A stretch of 64,000 bases of DNA. Source: Ruminococcus sp. (GTDB lineage Bacteria; Bacillota; Clostridia; Oscillospirales; Ruminococcaceae). Under the pieces are notes generated by a model, which was not told the origin of the DNA, did not search any database, and saw only the letters and a program-made list of their open reading frames with translations. Positions within the stretch are counted from its first letter, which is position 1. Each line of letters starts with the position of its first letter. Shown here in pieces: positions 57,579 through 64,000 of this stretch. Location: NCBI GenBank assembly GCA_017961625.1, contig JAGCWY010000059.1, positions 1-64,000 on the forward strand. Reading direction: 5' to 3'. A program made the translations under genes and the position numbers.

Positions 57579-58499
57579 CTAATACTTGAACTGTCCGTTG
57601 CCTATAAATTCGCATATCAGCGAATCCGGCGTAACGTCTTCCTTTTCTACCGGTACAAGTTTTTCAAGCACCTTTATGCACTCGCATACCTCGGGAACGT
57701 CGGTAAGCTCCTTTAACTGAGGCATAAGGTCATTGCGGTACACTGACAGCTCGTATGACATGAATGTATCCACATCATAATCGGAGCGGTACTTATATGG
57801 CATTATGTACTTGTTCTCACCGGCTTCCACGCTGTGGAACATATTCATAGTCTCACGGAGAGAGCGTTTACGGAAGTTCTTATCACGTATCATACGGCGC
57901 ATAAGACGTATCCTTGACGGGTGGAGCAGTATATCCTCATCGGATATCCTCGTGCGGACGCTGACGTATATCTTGCTTATCATGCTGTCCGGCACCGTTA
58001 TTACCGCAGGATTCAACGCATGGATACCCTCGAATATTACCAGCTCGTCCCTGTTCCTTTTGAACATCTTTCCTGAACCGCAGCGGGTCGAGGTCTTGAA
58101 GTTGTACTTCGGGAGCTCTATCTCACGACAGGCGCATATATCCTCTATCTGCCGGTTAAGGAGCTCACAGTCTACGCGCAGGGGTGATTCAAGGTCCATT
58201 TTTCCCTCAGCCGCAAGAGCCTTCTCAGCCTCTGTCAGCGGACAGAACCAGTTGTCCATTGAAAGGGTGTGTGTCTCATGTCCCATATCGTCAAGAAGCT
58301 TTTCTATCATCATCGCAGTAGTGGTCTTGCCGGAGCCGGATGGTCCCGACAGGAGTATTACTGGTTTCTCGATGCGGTTCTCGGCTATCTCGTCCGCTAT
58401 TTTTTTCAGCTTGTAGAGGTAATCCTCGTTCACTGCCTTTATATACCTTGCAGGGTCACTGTCTATGCCCTGATTTATCCTTGTTATTTCAATATTCAT
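57579..58499 (-). CDS. Uridine-kinase-like P-loop kinase
   Basis: 306 residues. Walker A GPSGSGKTT at 52-60 and the phosphoribulokinase/uridine kinase fold: SMDNWFCPL (substrate loop), DLESPLRVDCELLNRQ, then LPKYNFKTSTRCG and IFEGIHALNP (typical FEGI-h-AL of Udk). Only the kinase domain is seen, about 100 residues longer than Udk, with no TGS/threonyl-like N-terminal domain as found in some clostridial relatives. Substrate is likely uridine or a related nucleoside. GGGAG precedes the ATG; own promoter at 58573-58601. It lies 72 bases upstream of ppk1 on the same strand, so the two may be co-transcribed. Confidence 0.88.
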   Translation of the reverse strand: MNIEITRINQGIDSDPARYIKAVNEDYLYKLKKIADEIAENRIEKPVILLSGPSGSGKTTTAMMIEKLLDDMGHETHTLSMDNWFCPLTEAEKALAAEGKMDLESPLRVDCELLNRQIEDICACREIELPKYNFKTSTRCGSGKMFKRNRDELVIFEGIHALNPAVITVPDSMISKIYVSVRTRISDEDILLHPSRIRLMRRMIRDKNFRKRSLRETMNMFHSVEAGENKYIMPYKYRSDYDVDTFMSYELSVYRNDLMPQLKELTDVPEVCECIKVLEKLVPVEKEDVTPDSLICEFIGNGQFKY

Positions 58500-58572
58500 T
58501 TATATCTCCCTTATCTTACAATCAATGAACAAAAGCGGCTTTCGTCCATTACACAAATAATACATCGTTCAT

Positions 58573-58601
58573 ATTATATCACATTTTTTGACGCATTTCA
58601 A
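58573..58601 (-). promoter_or_regulatory. Promoter of the uridine-kinase-like gene
   Basis: Minus-strand TTGAAA (58596-58601), 17-bp spacer, TATAAT (58573-58578). Confidence 0.7.
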
Positions 58602-58854
58602 CCCATTTATTTGTTGTTTTTAACGTGAGATTCAACAAATTGTTGAATTCAACAGCTATGCACCCCTTTTTTTGTCCTTTTTGACATAATCTCATCTTAG
58701 TAACCTGATATCCGATAAGCAGAAATCAGTAAAGATTCACAAAGGGATGCAGCATAACTGCAACAGTAATTATGCACGCTTAAGTGCAGCGCTGATATAG
58801 TAGCCTCAAGCCACTGTATCCCTGATTTACAGCCGGGAGAACTATGTTTTATTA

Positions 58855-58883
58855 TTGACTGTAATGCTGTGCCATGCTATAAT
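58855..58883 (+). promoter_or_regulatory. Promoter of the DUF5071-like gene
   Basis: TTGACT (58855-58860), 17-bp spacer, TATAAT (58878-58883). Confidence 0.75.
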
Positions 58884-58935
58884 TGTTACTAAGATAAATC
58901 AAATATTATGATATGTGAATAGGTGACAAATAACA

Positions 58936-59328
58936 ATGATAAAAGATCTGATCCCTAAAGATAAGTTCGATACTTCTTCTTTTAAAGAATTGATGTCTTT
59001 AAATGATAATGAGATAGATGTTATCATTCCCGAATTGCTCGAATGGATACAGGACATGAACTGGCCAGTATCTGAATATATTATTCAAGTTCTTTCAAGG
59101 CATCAATGTATTGTCGAAAAATACCTATTGAACTTACTAAAGCCGGAACAAAAAGATGATGAATGGAAAAGAAACATAATCCAATATCTGACCACAAAAT
59201 GGGCTTCTTGTCCGAATGATACCAAGATAACTGCTGAAATCAGAAGAATTGCGAAAAATCCTACCGACGGCGAACGATTGGAAATGGCAGATACTGCCGT
59301 AAAAGAATACTTAAACTGTCATGTATGA
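58936..59328 (+). CDS. DUF5071-like small protein
   Basis: 130 residues. Helical repeat protein resembling DUF5071: LIPKDKFDTSSFKELM at the start, IIPELLEWIQDMNWPV, then EPQ-like KPEQKDDEWKRNIIQYL and RRIAKNPTDGE. The family is mostly found as an orphan gene or beside toxins in genome islands, and its role is unknown. It is AT-rich compared with the flanking housekeeping genes, as are the two genes after it. Confidence 0.72.
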   Translation: MIKDLIPKDKFDTSSFKELMSLNDNEIDVIIPELLEWIQDMNWPVSEYIIQVLSRHQCIVEKYLLNLLKPEQKDDEWKRNIIQYLTTKWASCPNDTKITAEIRRIAKNPTDGERLEMADTAVKEYLNCHV

Positions 59329-59353
59329 ATTTTGATTTTACAGGAGGAAGAAA

Positions 59354-59692
59354 ATGCAGCTTAACAGTAATAATAAAAAGGTCATTTATAATGGTGAAGA
59401 TATCATAAATGTTCTTAAGGAAATAGAATACATACTTACTTCACTTCACGACATGGGAAGTTATTATGCTGAGAACATTAGTGACAAAAGAGATGAATAT
59501 GAAAAGGAAACAACAGCATTTATTGATAATTCACTTGTATGCAATAGACTTGCAAGTATTAGGAAAAAACTATCAGAGAAATTTGATTTGTCGATAGGTG
59601 AAGATGATATGGACGATTTAGAAAGAGCTTGTCAAGATATTAGTTACTGGCACAAGCCAGGAGACAGTTCAACTAAATTCTGGGTATTATAA
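59354..59692 (+). CDS. Unknown 112-residue acidic protein
   Basis: Not recognised. Helix-rich, with a long N-terminal helix region (EDIINVLKEIEYILTSLHD), a second helix CNRLASIRKKLSEKF and an aromatic end ISYWHKPGDSSTKFWVL. GGAGGAAG precedes the ATG, and the gap to the DUF5071-like gene is 25 bases, so they are co-transcribed. The acidic, compact character fits an immunity-type protein, but nothing in the sequence proves this. Confidence 0.65.
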   Translation: MQLNSNNKKVIYNGEDIINVLKEIEYILTSLHDMGSYYAENISDKRDEYEKETTAFIDNSLVCNRLASIRKKLSEKFDLSIGEDDMDDLERACQDISYWHKPGDSSTKFWVL

Positions 59693-59781
59693 TTTTAACT
59701 TAGTACCATGATAGATCAAAACCCTATGAAAAAATGATACAGAGAGTCCCCACGCGGGAATTTCTTCGTTCATATGTATTC

Positions 59782-59809
59782 TTGACTTTTGGCGATAGTG
59801 CAGTATAAT
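59782..59809 (+). promoter_or_regulatory. Promoter of the 78-residue gene
   Basis: TTGACT (59782-59787), 16-bp spacer, TATAAT (59804-59809). Confidence 0.7.
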
Positions 59810-59858
59810 ATGAATAGTAACAGATAACTGTGATAATTCGGAATTTTGGAGAATAACT

Positions 59859-60095
59859 ATGGAAGAATTATTAGCTTATGCTTATCTAATTGGCGAAGGA
59901 TATAGCCTTGAATCTTTTTACGAAAGCAAATTAAATGAATTATTCATAGCAAATCCCAATAATTCAGATTTACTTAAACTGGAATTTTTAAGTGATAATA
60001 TAATGGAAAGCATTATTTATATCAAAACCCACATAAATTATACGAAAATGAATAAGCAAGCCCCGGTGCTAAGCTTAACATACCACAAGACTTAA
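59859..60095 (+). CDS. Unknown 78-residue protein, possibly truncated
   Basis: Not recognised. Helical: MEELLAYAYLIGEGYSLESF, SDNIMESIIYIKTHINYTK, then a short tail of different character (MNKQAPVLSLTYHKT). The abrupt end suggests a longer gene was cut. GGAG seven bases before the ATG and an own promoter support expression. AT-rich like its two neighbours. Confidence 0.55.
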   Translation: MEELLAYAYLIGEGYSLESFYESKLNELFIANPNNSDLLKLEFLSDNIMESIIYIKTHINYTKMNKQAPVLSLTYHKT

Positions 60096-60164
60096 TCGGA
60101 TATTTTTTCATATATGCGAGGCAATATCATGACCTCGCTTAAGAGCCTTTTTTGCTGCTCCCCC

Positions 60165-60193
60165 TTGACAAACGGCAAAATATGTGCTAAGAT
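60165..60193 (+). promoter_or_regulatory. Promoter of the thrS T-box transcript
   Basis: TTGACA (60165-60170), 17-bp spacer, TAAGAT (60188-60193); start of transcription near 60200, just before the T-box leader. Confidence 0.8.
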
Positions 60194-60199
60194 GATTGT

Positions 60200-60440
60200 A
60201 CAATATTATAAATCGTCGATGAGGAAGGCTTTTTCGACAACAACGCTCACAGAGAGCTGCCGTTCGGTGCGAGGTAGCAGCGTTCAGAAACAAGCACACC
60301 GCCTCTGAGTGCGCCCAATAAGCGCCGGCTGCTCCCGTTACAGAGCACTTGAGATACGGAGCTTCTCTCCGTGTGAATCAGGGTGGAACCACGGTAATTA
60401 TCGTCCCTTGTGCCTAATCATAGGCGTAAGGGCCTTTTTG
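60200..60440 (+). promoter_or_regulatory. T-box leader, probably threonine-specific
   Basis: A T-box regulator: a stem I begins GATGAGGAAGGC near 60216 and returns at GCACACCGCCTC near 60293-60304, where ACC (or ACA) sits in the expected specifier position; both are Thr codons. The conserved T-box sequence GGGTGGAACCACGG is at 60381-60394; the base after TGG is A, which would pair with a tRNA having U at position 73. A terminator hairpin with an 11-pair stem (60405-60415 with 60422-60432) and T run closes it. Uncharged tRNA-Thr should prevent termination. The first genes downstream are not thrS but two unknown genes. Confidence 0.88.
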
Positions 60441-60457
60441 TTTTATGGAGGTTAATT

Positions 60458-60769
60458 ATGGCTTATAATCTGCATATTTTCAGAGGAACAGACTGGACAG
60501 ACGGTGCTGATGATCCGATAACAGCAGATGAGCTTCTCAGCATTGATGGCGTTGAGAAATTCAGCCAACCGCCAATAACAAATCCAAGAACAGGTCTTTC
60601 AATGAGTATGGGAATGAATAATATGTATTCATTTGGTAAGGCTGTATTCATGCTTGAAGACGGTATGATAACCGTTGCATGCCGAAACGAAGATGTTCCT
60701 GATGTAATGCGTCCGTTAGCAGAAGCTCTCGGAGCTGTTATTCAGGGAGACGAGGAAGAATATTATTGA
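60458..60769 (+). CDS. Unknown 103-residue protein in the T-box transcript
   Basis: Not recognised. Compact, soluble: MAYNLHIFRGTDWTDGADDP at the start, then a beta-rich middle (FGKAVFMLEDGMITVACRNED) and a helix DVMRPLAEALGAVIQGDEEEYY. GGAGG (60447-60451) lies six bases before ATG 60458, so it is read directly after the T-box terminator and should be induced when tRNA-Thr is uncharged. The small acidic form and WTDGADDPIT stretch recall immunity or SMI1-type proteins, without proof. Confidence 0.65.
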   Translation: MAYNLHIFRGTDWTDGADDPITADELLSIDGVEKFSQPPITNPRTGLSMSMGMNNMYSFGKAVFMLEDGMITVACRNEDVPDVMRPLAEALGAVIQGDEEEYY

Positions 60770-60806
60770 TAAATTATAATAACGTTGTTGCAAAGAAGGT
60801 GAGAAT

Positions 60807-61187
60807 ATGAGCAATATCAGGTACAACGAGCAGGAGGAAGCCTTCGAACTGCCATATAAGCTGTGGGATAAGAACATGACAGTCCGCTTCTATACCGAGG
60901 ACGAGGAGACTATCATGAAAAAGCTCTCGGATATCGCCAAAAAGCTTGCAAAGCTGGACAGCAACAAGACTGTGATATCAGGTATGCTTATCGACGAGGG
61001 CTACTATGAGGGCTCCAACGCTGAGGAGCTCGCCAAGATACTCAAGCTCGAAAACGTATATGTGGATATCGACGACGAGGATACCGTTGTATGTTTCGAT
61101 ACCGGCACCGACGATGGTTTTATGCAGGGCCTAGCCCATGTGGAGCTGTTTGCAGATATCTTCGAGATAACCGGATGGGTCGAATGA
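60807..61187 (+). CDS. Unknown 126-residue protein in the T-box transcript
   Basis: Not recognised. Acidic, mixed alpha/beta: SNIRYNEQEEAFELPYKLWD at the start, MKKLSDIAKKLAKLDSNKTV helix, then DIDDEDTVVCFDTGTDDGF and an end ELFADIFEITGWVE. The fold may be related to small uncharacterised DUF families seen in gene islands. AAGGTGAG precedes the ATG. It follows the 103-residue gene by 37 bases and precedes thrS by 111 bases with no terminator, so it is part of the T-box transcript. A tiny frame at 61189-61260 after it is not counted as a gene. Confidence 0.65.
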   Translation: MSNIRYNEQEEAFELPYKLWDKNMTVRFYTEDEETIMKKLSDIAKKLAKLDSNKTVISGMLIDEGYYEGSNAEELAKILKLENVYVDIDDEDTVVCFDTGTDDGFMQGLAHVELFADIFEITGWVE

Positions 61188-61298
61188 TATGCCCATACGT
61201 AAGAATATCCGCATCGATGACTGCGATTATTACCAGAACGGAAAATTGTTCAGTAAATAATAAATTCACATAAACATTATAAAAAAGGAGAGATCAAT

Positions 61299-63245
61299 AT
61301 GATCAGATTAACATTACCCGACGGCAGCATTCGTGAGATTGAGGCTGCACAGTCAGCCGCAGACATAGTAAAGGGCATAGGCATGGGACTTTTCAAGGCT
61401 GCCTGCTGCGTAAAGATAAACGGAGAGGTAAAGGATCTCCGCACCATTATCAACAGTGACTGCCAGTTCGAGGTCTGCACCTTTGACTCCTTAGACGGCA
61501 AAAAGACCTTCTGGCACACAGCCTCACATATCCTTGCACAGGCTGTAAAGAGACTCTATCCTGCTGCAAAGCTTGCAATCGGTCCTGCTATCGACAACGG
61601 CTTCTACTACGATTTCGACCTTGAAAAGCCCTTCACTCCCGAAGAACTCGAAAAGATCGAGGCTGAAATGAAAAACATCGTCAAGGATGGCATAGAGCTT
61701 GAAAAATTCGAGCTTTCACCTGCCGAGGCTATCGCTAAACTGAAGGAAATGGACGAGCCTTACAAGGTCGAGCTCTGCGAGGAGCACGTTGACAAGGGCG
61801 AGCCTATTTCATTTTACAAGCAGGGCGAATTCATCGACCTGTGCGCAGGTCCTCACCTTATGACAACAGCTCCCGTAAAGGCTTTCAAGCTCATCTCATG
61901 TACAGGCGCTTACTGGCGCGGCAGTGAGAAGAACAAGATGCTCAGCCGTGTATATGCTACGGCTTATCCAAAGGCTGCAGACCTTGAGGCAGATATAAAG
62001 CAGCGCGAAGAAGCAAAGCTCCGCGACCACAACAAACTTGGACGTGAGCTGGAATACTTCACAACAGTTGACGTTATCGGTCAGGGACTTCCTGTACTTC
62101 TTCCAAAGGGCGCAAGGGTCGTTCAGCTCCTCCAGCGCTGGGTAGAGGACGTTGAACAGAAGCACGGATATCTACTTACAAAGACACCTTTATTCGCTAA
62201 GAGAGAATTCTTTAAGATATCAGGTCACTGGGATCACTACCTTGATGGTATGTTCATCATGGGTGACCCCTACGACGAGGAAAAGGAGTGTTTTGCTCTC
62301 CGTCCTATGACCTGTCCTTTCCAGTATCAGGTATTCCTCAACAGACAACGCTCGTACCGCGATCTTCCTATGCGTCTGGGCGAGACCTCGACACTGTTCC
62401 GCAAAGAGGATTCAGGCGAAATGCACGGTCTTATCCGTGTACGTCAGTTCACTATCTCAGAGGGACATCTTGTACTCCGTCCCGAACAGCTTGAAGAGGA
62501 ATTCAAGGGCTGTCTGGAGCTTGCAAAGTATATGCTCGGCACAGTAGGGCTCCTCGAAGACTGTACCTTCCGTTTCTCACAGTGGGATCCTGCAAACCCG
62601 AAGAACAAGTACGAGGGCACAAAGGAGCAGTGGGACCACGCTCAGGAAGTAATGGGCAAGATACTCGACCACCTCGGACTCAAATACACAATAGGTATCG
62701 ACGAGGCTGCATTCTACGGTCCTAAGCTTGATATCCAGTACAAAAACGTTTACGGCAAGGAAGATACTCTCGTTACTATCCAGATAGATATGCTCCTTGC
62801 ACAGCGCTTCGGCATGGAATACGTTGACGTTGATGGCACAAAGAAAACTCCCTATATCATACACAGAACATCCCTCGGCTGCTATGAGCGTACTCTCGCT
62901 TACATGATAGAGAAATATGCAGGCGCTATGCCGCTGTGGCTGGCTCCCGAGCAGGTCCGTATCGTTCCAGTTGCTGACCGTCACCTTGACTTCTGCAACG
63001 AGCTCATGTCAAAGCTTGAAGCCGCAGGCATACGTGCAACTATCGATGACAGAGCCGAGAAGGTTGGCAAGAAGGTTCGTGACGCAAGACTTGAAAAGCT
63101 GCCTGTATGGGTAACTATCGGTGACAAGGAGGTCGAAAACGGAACTGTTTCCGTATCCTCAAGACGCGAGGGTGACCTCGGCTCCATGAGCCCGAATGAC
63201 TTTGTCGGCAAGCTCCTCGACGATATTGCAAATAAGGTAAAGTAA
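61299..63245 (+). CDS. thrS: Threonyl-tRNA synthetase
   Basis: 648 residues, full-length class II enzyme: N-terminal TGS domain (1-65), editing domain with HTASH near 73-77 and CAGPH near 185, catalytic core with FALRPMTCPFQYQVF (zinc Cys), SGEMHGLIRVRQFT and IHRTSLGCYERTLAYMIE, and an anticodon-binding domain (APEQVRIVPVADRHLDF). AAAAAGGAGAG precedes the ATG. Regulated by the T-box leader about 860 bases upstream, with two unrelated genes between, an unusual distance. Confidence 0.97.
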   Translation: MIRLTLPDGSIREIEAAQSAADIVKGIGMGLFKAACCVKINGEVKDLRTIINSDCQFEVCTFDSLDGKKTFWHTASHILAQAVKRLYPAAKLAIGPAIDNGFYYDFDLEKPFTPEELEKIEAEMKNIVKDGIELEKFELSPAEAIAKLKEMDEPYKVELCEEHVDKGEPISFYKQGEFIDLCAGPHLMTTAPVKAFKLISCTGAYWRGSEKNKMLSRVYATAYPKAADLEADIKQREEAKLRDHNKLGRELEYFTTVDVIGQGLPVLLPKGARVVQLLQRWVEDVEQKHGYLLTKTPLFAKREFFKISGHWDHYLDGMFIMGDPYDEEKECFALRPMTCPFQYQVFLNRQRSYRDLPMRLGETSTLFRKEDSGEMHGLIRVRQFTISEGHLVLRPEQLEEEFKGCLELAKYMLGTVGLLEDCTFRFSQWDPANPKNKYEGTKEQWDHAQEVMGKILDHLGLKYTIGIDEAAFYGPKLDIQYKNVYGKEDTLVTIQIDMLLAQRFGMEYVDVDGTKKTPYIIHRTSLGCYERTLAYMIEKYAGAMPLWLAPEQVRIVPVADRHLDFCNELMSKLEAAGIRATIDDRAEKVGKKVRDARLEKLPVWVTIGDKEVENGTVSVSSRREGDLGSMSPNDFVGKLLDDIANKVK

Positions 63246-63307
63246 ATCAGGCTCTGCCCGATCTTACAGCGGAGAAATATTCTCCGGAAGATAACGCAAA
63301 CAAACTG

Positions 63308-63361
63308 AAAGCCATAAGAAGTGTTTTGCTGATAATATCAGCTCACTTTTCTTATGGCTTT
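63308..63361. terminator. Terminator after thrS
   Basis: Thirteen-bp stem AAAGCCATAAGAA (63308-63320) with TTCTTATGGCTTT (63349-63361) and inner stem GCTGA/TCAGC, T run to the right and A run to the left, so it may act in both directions. Confidence 0.85.
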
Positions 63362-63373
63362 TTTGCTATGTCC

Positions 63374-64000
63374 TTACTCGTTTATCAGATAAATCGCCTC
63401 ACTGCCAACTGTTGTGTCAAAAACAGCAGCTCCGCTGTTGTTTGGGACCATACAGTATTCTCCGCCGTCGAGCACGTCAAACACGAGACCAAGGTCTGGT
63501 ATGATACATTTTACAGTATCGCCGATGATCCCGTAATCAGATAATATCTTTTCTGAATTGCCAATGAAAAATATCTTTCCTCCGCTTACCCAGACCGTAT
63601 TGAACGGGTTGGAACCCGGCAGCGTATTTACATAACACTCCTGTTTTTCAATATCAAATGTTTCAATAACATCCGAATCGCTGAAATATACACGTTTATC
63701 ATCTGAGTCTATGAGGAAAAAGGCAATATTTCCCGACATCATCTTAAAAGTATACTTATCATTAGAGATACTGTACGTAGCTTCTTCAGATTCGCTGACG
63801 CCAAGCTCCTCTTCACTGATCTCCTTGAAGCTGTCCTCATCACTGTCATAACAATAAATAGTAAAAACCGGCTCTTTTGAAAGAAAATCACCGATTTCTA
63901 TATACAGCAGCATATCCTCTTTCAATCCCTGATTTACACCGTATCTTTCAAGTTCAAAAATATCGGCAGTGCCGGTTTTTTCAAATACCGTTCTTTCCTC
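63374..64000 (-). CDS. Partial gene: secreted-type protein with propeller-like repeats, cut by the right edge
   Basis: The frame is open to the window edge, so the start lies outside; 208 residues are visible. A TTG at 63925 is in frame but is not taken as the start because the 25 residues before it (beginning EERTVFEKTGTADIF) continue the same style. The rest shows repeated strands such as IAFFLIDSDDKRVYFSDSD, GGKIFFIGNSEKI and FDVLDGGEYCMV, a plan like that of the lipoprotein at 48033-49145. Probably an extracellular or lipoprotein beta-propeller; function unknown. Confidence 0.65.
   Translation of the reverse strand, partial: EERTVFEKTGTADIFELERYGVNQGLKEDMLLYIEIGDFLSKEPVFTIYCYDSDEDSFKEISEEELGVSESEEATYSISNDKYTFKMMSGNIAFFLIDSDDKRVYFSDSDVIETFDIEKQECYVNTLPGSNPFNTVWVSGGKIFFIGNSEKILSDYGIIGDTVKCIIPDLGLVFDVLDGGEYCMVPNNSGAAVFDTTVGSEAIYLINE

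Larger units (their letters stand above)
58500..58935. other. Intergenic region, divergent promoters only
   Basis: 436 bases between the uridine-kinase-like gene and the DUF5071-like gene. Two promoters (58573-58601 leftward, 58855-58883 rightward) were found. A TTGACA at 58678-58683 has no convincing partner. The stretch at 58740-58830 contains short dyads around GCAGC and ACAG but no gene or repeat. Confidence 0.65.

Noticed and set aside
60116..60138. GCGAGG/CCTCGC hairpin as terminator of the 78-residue gene
   Set aside because: Only six base pairs with an 11-base loop and no adjacent T run.
61189..61260. 23-codon frame MPIRKNIRIDDCDYYQNGKL...
   Set aside because: Too short, no ribosome site; it may be a remnant but cannot be supported as a gene.

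Overview
The window looks like chromosome of a Gram-positive anaerobe of the Ruminococcus type (Clostridia, Oscillospiraceae). This is inferred from gene content, not from a search: a BspA-type leucine-rich-repeat protein with a C-terminal type I dockerin, an Agr-type peptide quorum-sensing locus, a T-box leader ahead of thrS, a small SRP RNA upstream of dnaX-ybaB-recR, an indolepyruvate:ferredoxin oxidoreductase operon, many lipoproteins and no outer-membrane genes. Most promoters are clear TTGACA-17-TATAAT sites and most convergent genes share a bidirectional hairpin terminator. No rRNA, tRNA, CRISPR array or intact transposon was found.

Layout. 0-5 kb: tspO, an ECF sigma factor with a membrane anti-sigma/sensor partner, and a lone sugar-binding lipoprotein. 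5-11.7 kb: the LRR-dockerin protein, divergent from an agr locus in the order agrB, response regulator, histidine kinase, then an unmarked 51-codon agrD with its own promoter. The agrD gene is followed by a 0.95 kb non-coding stretch with seven 22-bp tandem repeats and an orphan terminator. 11.8-23.5 kb: a P-type Ca2+-ATPase, an orphan Imm53-like immunity gene with an apparent frameshift, a GNAT, an MMPL exporter with a 904-residue heptad-repeat partner under a TetR regulator with three visible operators, and a MATE pump. 23.6-31.4 kb: murA, two cyclophilin-type proteins, SRP RNA, a TPR protein, dnaX, ybaB, recR. 31.4-37.5 kb: azlCD, a YkgJ-like protein, YitT, an XRE membrane regulator, a zinc-ribbon membrane protein and a signal-peptidase-like protein that seems to lack its catalytic residues. 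38-47.5 kb: glycogen phosphorylase and a GH13 amylase, aspartokinase, a GT2 with a small membrane partner, glycyl-tRNA synthetase, a YoaK-type protein. 47.5-58.5 kb (minus strand): iorA-iorB-paaK-lipoprotein-DUF2726, two related lipoproteins, pssA, ppk1, a uridine-kinase-like protein. 58.9-64 kb: AT-rich small genes, then a threonine-type T-box whose transcript carries two unknown genes before thrS, and a gene cut by the window edge.

How the genes work together. The agr genes form a full sense-and-respond loop: AgrB (His74/Cys81) should process AgrD, and the kinase and LytTR regulator should read the peptide. The agrB and agrD promoters share a TTTAG element at the same distance from the -35 box. 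IorAB and PaaK together fit conversion of aromatic 2-oxoacids to aryl-acetates with energy recovery. MMPL plus heptad-repeat protein plus TetR is a regulated envelope export unit. Small AT-rich genes (Imm53-like at 14.5 kb, unknown at 20.5 kb, DUF5071-like and others at 58.9-60.1 kb) look like scattered orphan accessory genes, perhaps immunity genes, inserted among housekeeping genes.
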